From: Cucumis sativus
Lineage: Eukaryota > Streptophyta > Magnoliopsida > Cucurbitales > Cucurbitaceae
Length of the DNA stretch: 64,000 nucleotides
Direction: 5' to 3'
Assembly (NCBI RefSeq): GCF_000004075.3
Contig: NC_026659.2
Span: forward strand, 19,858,272-19,922,271
This document shows positions 1 through 14,170 of the stretch, one piece after another. The notes beneath the pieces were generated by a model. That model did no database searches, was not told the origin of the DNA, and saw only the letters and a program-made list of their open reading frames with translations. The position numbers were made by a program, and so were the translations under genes. Numbering within the stretch: position 1 is the first letter of the stretch; each line of letters begins with the position of its first letter.

Positions 1-3000
1 ACAGCACGATCCACCAAAACTGAAAATTCTTTCTCATTGTCTTGTGTATAGATCCCAAGATTTATCTGAAACAACATTTCCACGTAATTAAACAACTATA
101 GAATTCAATGTTAACGTGGGACTAAGAAGCAACGGGAATAAGATAAGAAATCATGTTCATCTAGTAAGTGTGAAATTCGTGGATTCTTTTGAAGGAATTG
201 CCTTAACTTACATATACACTTTCATTTTCACTATGTGGGGTAGAGATTCAAGCCTTTGACATATATGTGGAGAATAAAATAACTTAACAATTAAGTTAGT
301 TTAGGTTGGTTACACATTCATTAGCACATTATAAGGTACCTAAATAAGTATATCAGTATGGTATTAGTAAGGGGTATAAGGGAAATTAGTAGGAAGTTAG
401 TTACTGAATCTTGTTATAAATAGAGAGAGAATGAGTGCGTGAAGGTAGTCATTAGTCAAGTGGTTAAGGCTTGGGTTAGTGTATGCTCAAGAGAGGGGTT
501 CCCAAGTGCCTTGAACTTGGTTTATCTTATATTTCTTCATAGTCATGTTTCAATATATTCAGACCTTGTTCATTTTAGGAAGTATCCTAACGCACATATT
601 TGCTATGTGGGTCCTCTTGAGATGGTGGCCACCCCAGAAGGGATGGCCCATCTTTCAAACCCTTATCTTGCTTGGAAGATAAAGTGCCAATGGTTTGAAG
701 AAATCTTCTAACAAAGACTGAGAAAGGTTTCAGAAAAAATCACTCATTGTTTTTCTATTCATTCTGAGTTGTTACAATAAAGATTGCCATAAAATGGATA
801 GAGTTGTTACAGAAGAAAATGCTCCAAAAAGGCTACAGGGACATAAATACACTTACTGGATAATAATTTCCTGCAACAGGCTGGTTCACTTCCAGATTCC
901 AGTCATCTCTATAGTCACGAATCTGCAAAATAATAATAATAATAATAATAATCAGATGGTATAAATCAGAGGCCCATATCAACTCATCAAGGAAATCATC
1001 ACATCCAAATGATGGCCAAGTAATTACAACGCAAAGAAAATTCTTACATTGAGACAACGTCAATTCTAAAGTTTAATAAAGTAAAAAAGAAATAGGTCGA
1101 CATACCCTTTTGATGAAATCTCTACCGTTGGAATCTGTATAAAATATTTTGTTGGTTTTCATAGTAGTAGTAATTTGAGTTACTATTTCTTTGCCAACTC
1201 CATCATCAATAGGTACGGGCCCAACCTAAAAGCCACATATAGTCAGCACCAGGAGTGGTACTAAATGCAGAAATTCCACTAAGACGGATGTTTGTGGGGG
1301 TGGGGCGGAAGGAATAAGATAAATAGTGGAAACAAATTGGAGAGAGGTGCTTATATCTAAATAAGAGTATAAAAGAGCGTGATAAGCTTACAGTAAATTC
1401 TACTTCAACGTGCTCTTTTTCCTTTTGAAGTCTGGTAACCTGGAAATGTCAAAATAACAATAACTGAACATCTCATTCCCCGTGTATACCAAACATATGA
1501 TGACTTACGGTCTAGGGCTTCAATTTTACAACAACGAGATTGTGAGTGACCCAAGAGAACTTTTCTCAGTTGTGCAATTCTTAAACCACTTGACCAAAAC
1601 AATGATTCAGCGAATACAGCAAATCTTCTTGTACCTTTCACAACTTTCTTATCTCATTTATCTTTTTGGTTCTTGAGTCTAGAGATATATTTTATTAATT
1701 ATTCTCTTTCTACTCCAGATAATTGCTGATTTTTTTTTTTTTTTTTTGTAACTCAGGGTCATATGTTCACTATTTATTTTCATGAAATTCAGTATATTAT
1801 TTAATTTAACAAAATTAAAAGGCACCAGGATTTGGAAGAATACAAGAAGAAAATACTAACCATGACAGTTAACCAACCAAATCCCATATCAAATCTTGCC
1901 AAAAGAACTACTTCCCAGCATAATTTTATAAAAAAGAACAACGTTGTACTTATTTCTAGAAGTGAAGGTAAATAGTAATACTAATACAAAGCCCACCTAT
2001 TTAATAGAAATAAGAAAAAGAAAAACTAACATAATTTTATTATTCTCATCAATATGGACAGCCAAAATTCTCAGCAATATGAAGAATATTACCTGACTTT
2101 TTGTTTTGTTATGTTTTTTTATTTTGATAAAAAGGGGGAAAAAATGAAAGAATACTAGAGCTATAAAAAAATAAGTAAGCCCACAAAAGGAAGCAATCCT
2201 GAAGGAAGGGGATTCGATCAAGCAAAATAAGACCTTACAAATAACTATAAAAAGAATCTGTCATTGACGCCCTGAAAAAACAAAAACGTAGCCATAAAGG
2301 GCCAAATACTAAAGATTTCCTGTCCATCCCTCAGAAAGTTCTATTATTTCTTCCAGCCCACATTAAAGAATATTACCTGAGATATCCAGGGATTTATCTG
2401 TTGATGTACTTCTTCAATCAAAGGTCCTCGCATAACTGTCAAGGGAATCTGAAAATTTGAAGAAAAGTTTTTTAATTCATGAGACTTGTGACTGATGTTA
2501 AAGCCCACGTTCTCGGTGAGAAAACATACCTGCTTACTGGGTGCTATGGGAAATGTCCCATTTGGACGGAATATATAAGCTCCAGCATTCTGAAAATATT
2601 ATCAACTCAATATTGCGAAATTTGTATAACAAATAACAATTTTCAAGTTAGAACATTAAACAGCTGAAACAAACATTTTGAAATAACAGAATCTACCTGC
2701 GGAGCTTTGTCATGTCTTCCATCATATCCTGGATAGTAGCTGTATGATTGATCAACCAATTCATTAACCTTCAATTATTAAAAATAGGTATGTCAGCCAC
2801 ATAAGCTCACCGGTTCTTCCATTCTTTCTTCAGTTTTGTTTTTTTAAAAGGCTGAAAATGAAGGACAATTTGGAGTGTTGCACAAGATTATTATTAAAAA
2901 AAAAAAAAAAAAAAAAACTCCTATAGTTATCAAAGAAAACATTTCGGCTTGTCCTAATGAAGAAATGACGACAAGGATGGATTGATGCTTTCTGCATTTT

Positions 3001-6000
3001 GTGATGCAAGCTCTTCAGGAGCAGCAGTTGAAGGAGAAAGCTAAATCTCTTTGGCAAAAAATGGTCAGACAAATTGATACTTTTCTGAGCATGAAGAGAA
3101 GTTTTAAGCAATTTAGTGGACATACTTGATCTTTTATTTAGCATCCAGATGGAGTACATTGTCTAAATAATTTTATTAGAAGTCGACTAGAAGAGTTCCA
3201 TGTAATTTGTCAGTCTTGCAGCAGGATTAAACAGTTGTAAGTTGGTTCAAGAGAAAAACAAAGAAAGAAAAGCTGTTCTCTTATTACACATTTGTCACCT
3301 ACTGGAAAAACCTGCTATTCGGTCACACATTTCACGGCTAAAAATAAAGAATCCAAGAGTTAAGAACTTCAGCATCAAATAATATTGAAAATTAATGTTG
3401 GCTAGATTACATACCGAACTCTTGCTGTTGCCATAAATAATTTTTCCTTGATCCGAAGAAAATTTAAGCTGAAGGTCTCCGTTACCAACTTGAAATGTGG
3501 ATAATTCAGCACTTGGAAATATATGAATGGACGATTTTATTGAATTAACGCCTGCATCAAAGAAGTAACAGTGAATGACATAAGTTCCAGTGTTCCAACT
3601 ACCACCTTCAATTTTGTTCAAACGTGAAATAACCCCCATATAAGCTGACCTGCCTTCCTGGAGATTGAGATTATATATGTACTGAAGCCCAATGGTGGAA
3701 CTGAAACTGGAAATGCAAGCCAAAATTTTGGAGTTGCAGTAGGTACGTAGCCTAAGTAGGCCTTTACATGATAATTTCTCAAGCGCATGCTTGCATCACC
3801 AAGAGGAAGGAGCTGTGACTCGATTACTTTCCCTTCAGAATCTTTAACCGCAACATCTTCACTGATGACCTGTAGCCAATAAATTGGTCAATACATTTAA
3901 TTGGAAAAGAAATTAGGTGGTACAACCGCCAACAAGGTGCAGGTCTTGTAGAGTAAAAGGCCATATATCGTCACAAGGCAAGTATTCACATTCAATGGAC
4001 TATAAGAGAGGATAAATGTCAGAAAGATCGATGGTTATCAAGATGTGGATAATAAAACATTTTAAGATAAAAGAAGATATTAAGGAAGTACAAAAGATTT
4101 ACACAATCGTTATAACATAATGAACCCTACATGATATTGAACTCTTGCCAGAGTGGAATACAGAAATGTTAGTGATACATAATTAAATTTACCTTCACCC
4201 ATAAGCTTAAGCTTTTTGGTCAATGAATGATTAAAGATCTCTGATACCATCTTAAATCACAAATCAAAAGCTTAAGCTTTAAGTGAAGGTAAATTTAATT
4301 ATACATCATTGACACTCCCCTCATTTGTGGCCTTGAAATATTTGAAAAACCCAATAAATGGAAATCAATTTTAATTAGGGAGGAAACGACAGTGCAAGGG
4401 CTTAAATAGAGAACCTTTCTGGATTACTTGCTCTATACAATGATGATTTTATATAATATATTGAATAAATCAAAAGTGTACATAATAACCTATTGCATTG
4501 GTGAATAAATAGAGACCAAAATACTAATAAAGGAAAAATGTAAATATGGAAAATATTAAATAAGAATAAACCAATAAACCCTAATTTCCTTTAACAAGAA
4601 GAAACCATTAAAAAGAGAGATGTATCAACATTCAAGAACATGTTTCAATGATAAAATCCCACTCATATTGGTGTAGTGATACTGTGATAGATGGTGACAT
4701 TTGCAGAAAACATCGTGGATCATCCATCTAATTCCATAATTGGTCCATTGCTTCACTATTCAAGAATGGACCATAAATACATCCAATATCATGCACAAGC
4801 CAAAAACGAGCCATTACTTCCCTGCTATGAATGCAATTGCACCGTCCATTAACACATCCAAACAAAAAAGAACAAAAAACGGGGAAAAAAGAAGAATGGC
4901 TGATGACATGCATAAAAACCCTCCGGTGAGATGTAGTCCCTTGTTAAATTTCACCTATCCTTCAGCCTCGGTGTGTAAAGCATTTTGTAATTAACCCTTT
5001 AATTCTTATTTTTTGCTTGAACCCCTGTTAAGTCAAAGTCAATTGGTCTCTTTCTGTTTTTTTTTCCTTTTTTTTTTGGCGTTCCCCTTAATTCCTTCCA
5101 TCTTAACAAAAGTTTGGTTTTTCATTTGAAACAAATGTTCAAGTAGAGTAAAAAACTACAGCAGTCTGAGAAATTTGGTGGCACTCACAGGTATACGTAT
5201 GATATCATTCCTAGTCCATCCAAGAGAGTTGTAGATAACAACAACCTAAACATGGTTAAGAAACACAAAAATAGATTAGATTGTGGATTAAACATCACAG
5301 AACAGAGCCTTTTCTATTTAAGAAAAACACTAGAATATGGAATTTTAACAAGTCCCGTACCAAATCTTTTCCCTGAGATAGATCAAGTTCTGATGCAGGG
5401 CAGTAGCTTATATTCAGAAGGGGGCACTAGAAAACCAGAGAGAAACAAACTCAGTTAACAAGTCAAAACCACTCTATCATGACTAATGATATAACTTGAT
5501 CTGCTAAATAGAGATGAGCTAGAGAGCTATGATGAAACAGATTTGTCTGCTAATTTGTTTTACGATAGACTTAAGTTTAACAGGAACACCCTCAATTTAA
5601 TTCTACACAAATACTTCAGTGGAAAGTTCCTCAATCATACTTATAACTAACTGAAGGTCCATAAACAGTTGAAATCAGTTGAAAACTATCAATGAAGAAC
5701 AAATTATCGATTTCATTTTAGGAACATTTATGGTGAGCCTTGAAATTTTGGACAACAACCATTTTAGCTACCATCAGAATTTATTACTTTCTTTTTATTC
5801 GATGTACTGCAAATATTGACCTCTGAAAATATGCCTTAGAGCAGAATTCTTATCCTTCCTCTATGGTCTCTTTTCTCACTTTACTTTCTCTAGATGCCAG
5901 ATTTTCTTTCTCGATAGTTTTCCCCAATTTTTCATGCTTAATCATCCAAGTTTCTGAACCAACAGCCAGAAGCCATCATAATTTTCAAAACAACAAATAA

Positions 6001-9000
6001 GGCTTCTAAGGTGCTTTTGATCATTACCTGTTGGAACTTTGTGGTCGGGTTACCACATTCAGAATACGGAGTGGACTCCACTAAGCAAGCAAGTGCAGAT
6101 GCCGCTAACTTCTCAGCCTGCAGAAATGCAGTTGAGTAGATCAGTTAATAAAAAAATAAGCTCAAACGTATAAAGTATTTCTCGAACAAAACCAATACTG
6201 CACCTCCTTATAGCCTATCCACAGACGTTTTGCATAATCATTTGCCACATGTTGCTTTTCTGTACCGGTAACGGCATCGTGATGTTGAGCAATTGCTAAG
6301 GCATCAGCCAAATAATCTGTATTTGGCCCTGCGCTACTCCTTCCAATGAAGAACTCCAGTTGTCTTGCTGCCTGATGACCCATCAGAACATTATGGTCAC
6401 AACTTATGTTAAACTCATAGATCTGTAGAAGTAAATGTAGGCAAAGCTACATCGCAGATACCAGATAATAACCACTCATCATTCTGACAAAGTACTTGAT
6501 GGATGGCCTACTTGTGAAATATCCTGTCCAGTAAGCATTTACACGATCTGCATAGCTGATATAAAAAATCTTCAACTTTAAGAGATTGAATTTGAGAACA
6601 TAGACTCCTTATACCTTAACTTCAATCAAACTTACGGAAAAAAGTCATCAGTCTTGACTGGCCAAAAACTATTTGTAGCATATTTCGCAGAAGTGTAAAC
6701 AGATGGAGTAGAGTACAATGCATTCACACGTCCATCCTGTAGTTGTACAATATGAAATCAGTAACAGAAAAACTTAAAAAAATAGTCAAAATGGTTATAT
6801 ATTTCCAGAATAATACCTATAGCACTCACACGCTCACCATGGAACAGTACAAATATGAAATCAGTATGAGAAAAACTATAAAGCCCTTTTGAACTCAAGG
6901 ACATAGTTGCACAACTACAACCTACAGAACAAATCCAAGTAAAGTCATATCCCAAAATAATGCCAACAAACTGTTAACAATTGCCAAATTTCTAACAAAC
7001 AAGCTTTATTTTTATTCCATTTTATGAACTTTTTATGAGAAACAAATAAAAATGCCATCCAATGAAGACGAACAGAAAAGGGATGATGGATAAGGCATCA
7101 CTCAGAATGGCTGAAAGAACTTACAATAAGGTCTGTGAATAGGTATTAATCTAAGAGGGAAAATCTTAGTTACAAAATATACAATCTTTCCCTCCTCCTA
7201 ATAGGCTATTCTACCTTCTTTTACTACTCTCCACCCCCAACACTTATTCCTCCTATCTCCAGTCAGATGGCAGAGACCCTTCCTGGATATTGAACCTTGC
7301 AAACTATTAAATGGACCCACAATACTTATTGCTCCAACATTAGCCCCTTCAATCCCATGGTAGATACCCTTGTTCTCTGAAAACCAACCACAACCAGAGT
7401 CTTTGGGAACTATTTCACTCATTGAGCCACCCACCATTGAAGACATATCACCAATCTTCTGACAGTATTGCCCCCACCCCTTTTGAGTTTGGCCTCTGCA
7501 TTTCATAGTCCCATTTCATTAGAAGGGCAAAAAAGGATTGACAAGGAAGCTAAAAAACCAAATAGCGGAACCAATTACCCAAAAACCAGAAACTCTTTTC
7601 TTCCTTAACTATGATAATTTCCCGTGAAGGTTTTAGGGATGGCTCTTCGAGCCATTGAGGAAATCCTTCCCTCGTTCACGGTCTTGATTCAAAAGAAGAG
7701 ATTAATTTTATAATCCTTTCAGAAAAAAAAAAAAAAGCTAAGTAGCACTGAGAATTTCTTATTAAATCTGTTCAGAGCTCCTCTTGCATTGAACAAAAGC
7801 TTAAATAATGGAGTGTTCCCTTGAAAGCTTAAACAATCAACTAAATACCCTTCAAGCACACCTCAGATTCATTCCGTTCAATTGAAGGCAAATAGGTTTC
7901 CCGTTCTTGGAGGAGCATGGAAATCTAGCGTGTGGAAACTATTGATGGAAATTTAGAAACATCAGCCATTCTTTGATGATCCAATTGCTTTAGCGAAGTT
8001 AGATAGGATGTCAACACATTCTCCAGAAGAGTGACTAATAAAGACTTTAAAGAGGTTGTCGATCAATCTTCCCTTCTAAAAAGAAATTTTGGTTTATTCA
8101 AGAAAGATCTATTTGATTTGGTTTATTCAAGAAAGATCTATTTGGAGGATGAAATATATATATATATATCACTCGCAACTTATTGCTATGACTATGTGAA
8201 CGAAATGAACAAAAAAGGCAAACTGATCAGGAAGAAATAGATGCATTCTAGGTCACTGTGAGCACCCAAGAACTGACTTCCTAATTGCTTGTGATTGAAC
8301 TCTTACAGGGAGAAAATCAGCCACTTTGGAAGTCCATTTTCTTGGGGATAAAACCAATGTAGGTCTCATTGATCACAAGATTCTCAAGAAAGTTCAGCAG
8401 ATCTTAAGGAGGACTATTTTGAAAGTATATTCCAGCATTTTCTTTTAGCTATTCTGCAAAATAATCATCTATCCCTAAGACTTATAGAGCCAACTAGCAA
8501 TGATTGTTCAGATCTCCAACTTAGAGGGTCTTTCAAGTTGAAATATATTTTGATCAGAAAACAATACATTAATGTCAACTGCTTTGACTGAGGTTCTCAC
8601 CTCCCTATTTTGGATCTCATAAATCAGACCTCATGGAACATTTTGTGGAGAAGTAAAGAGTAAGAGGTCTAAACATGGTCACATTTGTCCCATGAACTGT
8701 GCGACAAGATGAAACTTCCAAAAGCAATCTACCAATAATTACCAATTAGAGAAGACATACCACAAGATCACAAGACAACCATATAAGCACAAGGAACTTT
8801 AAATTTAATAGTAAGAATCACCCTATAATATAAAATCGCAACTTATAATAGTTTAAAATCTAACTAAAAGATGTCTCAATACAACTCATACTACCTTGTT
8901 CACGTAATGAATGAGCTTGTCCAACTGCCTGAACCAGGTGTGTGCATATTGATATTTGAAATCAGTTCCCATTGTCCACATTATATGATTTGTTCGAGTT

Positions 9001-12000
9001 ATCTTTGCCTGAGAATCCAGAATGATCACCATCAATTAATAGGAACTCTTAAACAAAAAGGAATTCAGCTTACAGCTTGCATGCACCCTCAAACAAGCAA
9101 AATCTTGAAGGTGTACTCAAGTCAGAGAAAGATAATTATTTTTTTTGCTTGTCTTCCTTTCTCTCTCTCTCTCTCTCTTTTTGGGATAAGAAATAAATTT
9201 CAACCCTTCCTTTTTCACTAGAGGGAAGGTTCAAGAGGACCTTCCCAAACGTTGAACAAGGAACAAAAGAAATGACAGTGCCTACTTTGGATCTCGGAAA
9301 TCCTATGGTTCCATAAGGAACTAACGAAATGACAATCCCAAAATAATGCTGCATTTATTAAACTATATTACTTATTAATTTTTTTGGCTAATATATTTTT
9401 CACAATTATTTTGCTGAGCTTTTATATTTAAATTAATTGTATTAAGAAAAAGTTTAATAGGATTTGAAGTAAAATTAGAAGCTTGGTTTCGTTGTGACCT
9501 TGTGGGTCAATAAAATATTGCATGTACATGTTTTGTAAAATGGACATATTACATGAAAGACTGTGTGCTTAATGATTGGGATTTAATAATCAACATAAAT
9601 CAAAAGAAAGTATTGCAATATAATTTAATGACACGTTAGCATTCAACTTGTACTGAAGGGGAAAGTTACGTTAATACAAGAAAATTGTAGAAAACAATGC
9701 TAAATCTTCATTCAACTGTAATCAATGACTTTTAACGCAAATGTCTATAACAATTGTAAGATTTGTAACATTCTTGATAATACCACATAGTCTAATTTTC
9801 CGCACTATAAAGAGTTAATATCGCATAGTCTACATAAAGAGGTTAATCCAAATAAACAAAGTTGACTTTAATTGTTTACCTGCGCTACTGCAGCAGCAAC
9901 AAAATCATTCACTCGATCTTGAACATTGTAATCAAACAAGTTAATATCATCCTTCATATCAGAAATGAAATTTGGTATCACAATTATCAACTATTATAAT
10001 AAACAAATAATTAACCAAATATGGAAATCAAGGGGATAAAAAATAAAAGATTACTTGAACTATTGGGGAAGCATCATTAACTTCAAAGTAAAAACCAGAT
10101 GGAGGTTCATAGTTCTCAGGGAAAGCACCAGCAAAAATCTGCAAGGATCAAAATGGTAATCACAAAGATGAAGCAACCTGACATCCTTCAAATGGATTTT
10201 AAAGAAAACAAAATAAAATAAGATTGAAAACATGTCGTGAACAGTAGATTCTCATTATATCTGTACAGTTAGCAACTTGTCCAAATTATCATTTGCTGGT
10301 TTACATGCCAACTGCTATCATAATTTTACCTGAGCAGATGAACCAAGGCTTTTAGATCCCTGCCAAACAACTTCAAGACTCTTCTCAATTTTACGCTTGG
10401 CCCTGTCTTGGTAATCTATCCGACCGAAGAAAAATGAATCGAATCCAACCTAAAGTAACATTAACTTGTCAATAATTCATACAGTATTTATTGAAGCTTC
10501 CCTTTGAAAAGTATCTCTACTTGTACTGTGATGTAAATGTTCTTTGCTGCCACAAAAAGAATTTCAAGATCAAAAGAAGTGTAGCTTACTTCTGCTCCCA
10601 GTAGGTAAGCCTGCACGGCAGAATGACCAAATGGATCAATTTGCCAACCAACTGTGGGAGTAACATCAAATTCCTCCTTTATAAACCTATGCCCAAGGGT
10701 TGTTTGATCAATCATATCAATGTAGTGGGTTGTTGCCTCATCATGCATACACATGCCTCCATTACTACATTGGAAAATTAAGTTTAAGACTTCAAAATGG
10801 AATGGTAATATCAAATATTTACATTGAAAATGTAGTAGAAACCATCAACAATAAGCTCGTGAGATTAATATGGACACAAAAAGCAATAGCTATACATGAA
10901 TTCTAATTGACCCGAGTTAACTAGTTTCCTGACTACATCCTGAACAGTCTCACTCTGATCTCTCCACCATCTTTGGAAAAATGCCTGCAGTACAAAGACA
11001 AGTAAAAGTGTAAATATTAGCATGCAGAAGATGGACTATAGTACGAACATGAACTATATTTTTTAAAAATTCCCAGAATAAGAAACATGAGTTTATCATG
11101 TGTTTAACAAATGGTCCAGTTACCTACCACCGTGCCAGTCTTGATAATAACGACCATGAATTTTACTTGTGACATAAGATTTGATTAGAAAAGTACACTA
11201 ATACCTAATACCCCCAATCACTATTTGTAGGCAATAACGCACTTCAGCAATCCACTTGATAAATCTAGAGAAAAATGGTTCTTGATTTCCCCAGACATTG
11301 TCACAAAATAAAAATAATTCATAATCTCTTACACACTTACAAGTTGGTAGAATACGGAAGAAATAAAAACCCTTACAATCAATAACTTTTCTATCAACAT
11401 TAAACATCGAGATTCATCCTGTAGCAACAGTAATCAAGAAAAAGACAGGCAATAAAAAAAAAAAAATGCCACCAAATAAAGCGTTAGTTTTCAACAGCTG
11501 AAGAGCTAAAAGAAAATGTCTCAACGACATCCTCTTTCTTTCGCACTATTGATACTTTTCCAATGTCATGGATTATTTCCTCAAAACCCCAAAAAAAATA
11601 TCATCCTGATACTAATTTGCAGAACTAGAAGAAAGAAGAAACAACGCACCTGCTCGACATATATAAATTTTCGATTCTTGTCAGCCAGTAACGCAGAAAC
11701 CATAGAATCCAACACATTCTGCACGCAAGCTCCCTGCGTTGACAAAAAAAAAAAAAAAAAACGGGGGTCAAATTTCGAAACGAAAAAAAAAAGAAGAAAA
11801 AAACCATTTCACGATCATTTCAAACGGAGAGACAGAAAAGAAACAAACCTGAATAGAGTTATTAGAGCCAACATAATACTGATCAACCGTCTTCAACCAT
11901 CCAACATCATCATGCGTATGCGCGACCAAGTGGACATTAAGCTTCTCAGGAACAAGAGTCTGAGAGGTATTATACACCATAAACTTGGACTCAGCGCCAA

Positions 12001-12052
12001 AAAGCACGGATAGAAGAATCGCAAGGAAAAACAAGCGAAGTGTGGTGGCCAT
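1..12052 (-). CDS. Class II alpha-mannosidase (GH38), 21 exons visible, 3' end cut by window edge
   Basis: A glycosidase that removes alpha-linked mannose from N-glycans; plant members of this family act in the vacuole or cell wall. Exons (minus strand): 12052-11849, 11733-11650, 10984-10896, 10764-10590, 10449-10330, 10138-10055, 9951-9880, 9008-8895, 6736-6636, 6555-6462, 6371-6204, 6117-6028, 3869-3650, 3551-3415, 2768-2697, 2589-2530, 2448-2377, 1439-1392, 1225-1106, 922-857 and 65-1. All junctions are GT-AG and the frame stays open for about 752 residues; the family is about 1020, so some 270 residues lie outside. The ATG at 12052 is followed by a hydrophobic signal peptide (residues 1-20). 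HTHDDVGW (45-52) supplies the zinc-binding His/Asp; [10 protein letters not shown] carries the nucleophile Asp169; [10 protein letters not shown] (about 407-416) is the third GH38 motif. It resembles Arabidopsis At3g26720/At5g13980. Introns 8 and 12 are about 2.2 kb each. Confidence 0.95.
929..952. repeat. AAT trinucleotide microsatellite in an alpha-mannosidase intron
   Basis: About eight AAT/TAA units lie just upstream (in gene sense) of the exon at 922-857, close to its acceptor. A length change here would alter the spacing before the splice site. A simple repeat, likely polymorphic. Confidence 0.85.
4180..4310. repeat. Inverted repeat with a primer-binding-site-like core in alpha-mannosidase intron 12
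   Basis: The arm at about 4183-4222 (AATTAAATTTACCTTCAC, then AAGCTTAAGCTTTT) is repeated in reverse orientation at about 4267-4303. Between the arms, CTCTGATACCAT at about 4241-4252 is the complement of the tRNA-Met primer-binding site TGGTATCAGAG found beside the LTRs of many plant Copia elements. I read this as a decayed LTR-retrotransposon end; no element coding sequence was recognised nearby. Confidence 0.5.
6964..8870. other. Intron 8 interior of alpha-mannosidase, no gene recognised
   Basis: Mostly AT-rich intron sequence. A C-rich stretch lies at 7190-7510, a TA run at about 8153-8170, and a short direct repeat (GGTTTATTCAAGAAAGATCT) at about 8090-8110 and 8120-8140. Old transposon debris is possible, but nothing could be assigned to a family. 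Confidence 0.5.
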
Positions 12053-12061
12053 TAAGCCCAA

Positions 12062-13652
12062 TTAAAAACTCAAAAACAGAAAATAAAGAAGATCTCAGGA
12101 GTGACACTTTCAGTTAAATTGAAGAAACAGGAGCAGTGAAGCTGGATTTGAAGTGCATTTCGAGAGAGCGTAATGGGTTGAAAAGTGAGTAGAAATGGGG
12201 GAAGTTGAGTGGAGGTTGCTTTGGAGTAGAGATACAGATTGTTTTCACTGATGACTTCGATGGATAGAGGGAGAGGGTGAGGGAGGGCCCCGAAGGAGAT
12301 GATCGAGATTGAATTAGATAAATACTATCCATTTTTCCAAAGAAAAGAAAAAGAAATTTGTTTATCATTTATTTTTTTGCTTTTCTTTCCATTTTAAAAT
12401 AACCTTTTTAGATAATATTCGGTATCGGGAGGATGCGACCGATATTCACTAGAAAAGTTGTAAGAACTAAAAGATGAAAGTTTTATTATTTCCTTACATT
12501 TTTATGTAAAAGTAAACTATAATTAAAAAGTTCGTTGATTCCACGTGGAAATTGCAGCTTTAATTTTTTTTTTAAAGGACAATGGCAGCTTTTATTCAAA
12601 ACGCACAAAACATAAACATTTTATCAACTATCCAAATTTTAAATAAGAAAAATTTTAAGTGTGGAGCATAGTTGCTGTGTTCTAGATACTGTTGTTCTAC
12701 TTTGAAACCAATTTCAATACAACTCTTATTGTAGATGCTATCCAAGGTTAATACAACTTCTCTCCATTAGATATTGAGTAGAGGTCTGCAATTAGATTAG
12801 ATAAAGTTTTTGCTCATAATCACAAAACAAGATCGATAGAGAGAATGATAAGATAAATTTTTAGATGAATTCATGTTTTAAAAAATTTTAATTTAACAAT
12901 AATTAATTAACATATTACAAATAAAAAGAAATAAATTTATTTTTAGAAATTTAATTAAAGTATTATAAATCAAAAGAAATAAAATTATTGTATAAGTTCT
13001 TAGAATAATTCTCTCTGTATACTAACATTTCCACTTCTAAATTCTCCAATGTGGGACAAGGGGATAGGAAAAACAGTGTTTTCTCTCGTGCCTTTTGTAA
13101 GCCTTGGGACATGGGGTCACTCTCAATAGTTCCACACAAATGACCTACACACATCAAAATAAAAGATAGGAGGAAGAAAATGATAATGAGCCAGGGAATG
13201 ATAGTAAACTTAAGCATCAATATCTTGAGGTTTGAACTGATGTGTAATGAAGTAGAACAACAAATGTATTTACACAAGTTACCTCTCAAACTTTGTAAAT
13301 TTAGGTTGAAACCCCCAAAACATGTTCCAATCCTTTTGATTTTTCTCTTGATTTTGGGTTAATGTGTCAATTTTTATTTGAGCTATTCACATGAAAGCTT
13401 GAGTCGTCGTGAATGCTTTAGAAAGGGACCCTTGAACACTTTCATAGAAGACAACCCACACATTCAATTTCATGTTATATGTTACATCAAGTCTATCACA
13501 ATAGACCACTCAAAACTGAGCTATGAACACTTTACAGATTATCCATCAAGTTTAAATAGACCACCACTCAAAATAAGGGTTATGGATCACTCACAAATTA
13601 TCCATCAGATTTGGTTTTGTAGAGCACCCAAATGAAGGACTATAGATCACAC
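12062..13652. other. Intergenic DNA upstream of alpha-mannosidase
   Basis: The first 300 bases probably hold the alpha-mannosidase leader and promoter: a pyrimidine-rich leader on the minus strand and an AT-rich TATTTAT stretch about 270 bases before the ATG. No other gene was recognised. The last few hundred bases before 13653 may be the left remainder of the old Copia element whose coding part resumes at 31736. Confidence 0.5.
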
Positions 13653-13689
13653 TAAGGGTGTGTTTGGGCCACTAGTAGAAAAGTGGTCT

Positions 13690-14170
13690 ACGACGACAGT
13701 TATTTACTGTCGTAAACGAAATTCGCGACAATTATTTTCAGTCATAGAAGCGGGAGTCATGGAAAGTCCTTCGATGACAGTTTTTAAAAACTGTCGCAAT
13801 AAGTTATTTTATGACATGAAATAAATGTCGTTAATCAAAATTCAACGACGTCAAATAACTGTCATATTTTATTTTATTACAACAAATAACTATCATCATT
13901 TGTGTATTAATGACAATTAAATAAATGTCGCGAATTCATTTATTGTGACATTTTTTAATTGTCATGAATATGTTAATCGCGATAGTTTTTTTTTTTTGTA
14001 TAAAAATGTCATTGTTTTGCTATTGACGACATTTTTTTTTCTGTCACATATAGGGCAATCGTGACAATTTATTTTATTAAACAACTGTCATCATTTTCGG
14101 ATTGACAACAATTAATAACTGTCACAAATTCATTTATTACGTCATTTATTTTATGTTGCAAATTTCTCAA
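13690..14170. repeat. Left subterminal repeat region of CACTA-1
   Basis: About 480 bases of irregularly spaced short motifs in both orientations (ACTGTC, TGTCG, GACAGT, TGTCAT). The same motifs recur in the last 150 bases of the element (29745-29890). In the En/Spm family such subterminal motifs bind the element's DNA-binding protein; that role is inferred here. Confidence 0.7.

Noticed and set aside
439..711. 90-codon plus-strand frame near the left edge
   Set aside because: It lies in the alpha-mannosidase intron between exons 922-857 and 65-1, with no recognised motif.
11516..12013. 165-codon plus-strand frame antisense to alpha-mannosidase exons 1 and 2
   Set aside because: It is Lys/Arg-rich low-complexity sequence from poly-A and intron DNA, opposite well-supported exons.
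12114..12368. 84-codon minus-strand frame upstream of alpha-mannosidase
   Set aside because: It is in the probable 5'UTR/promoter, Ser/Pro-rich from pyrimidine-rich DNA; at most an upstream frame.
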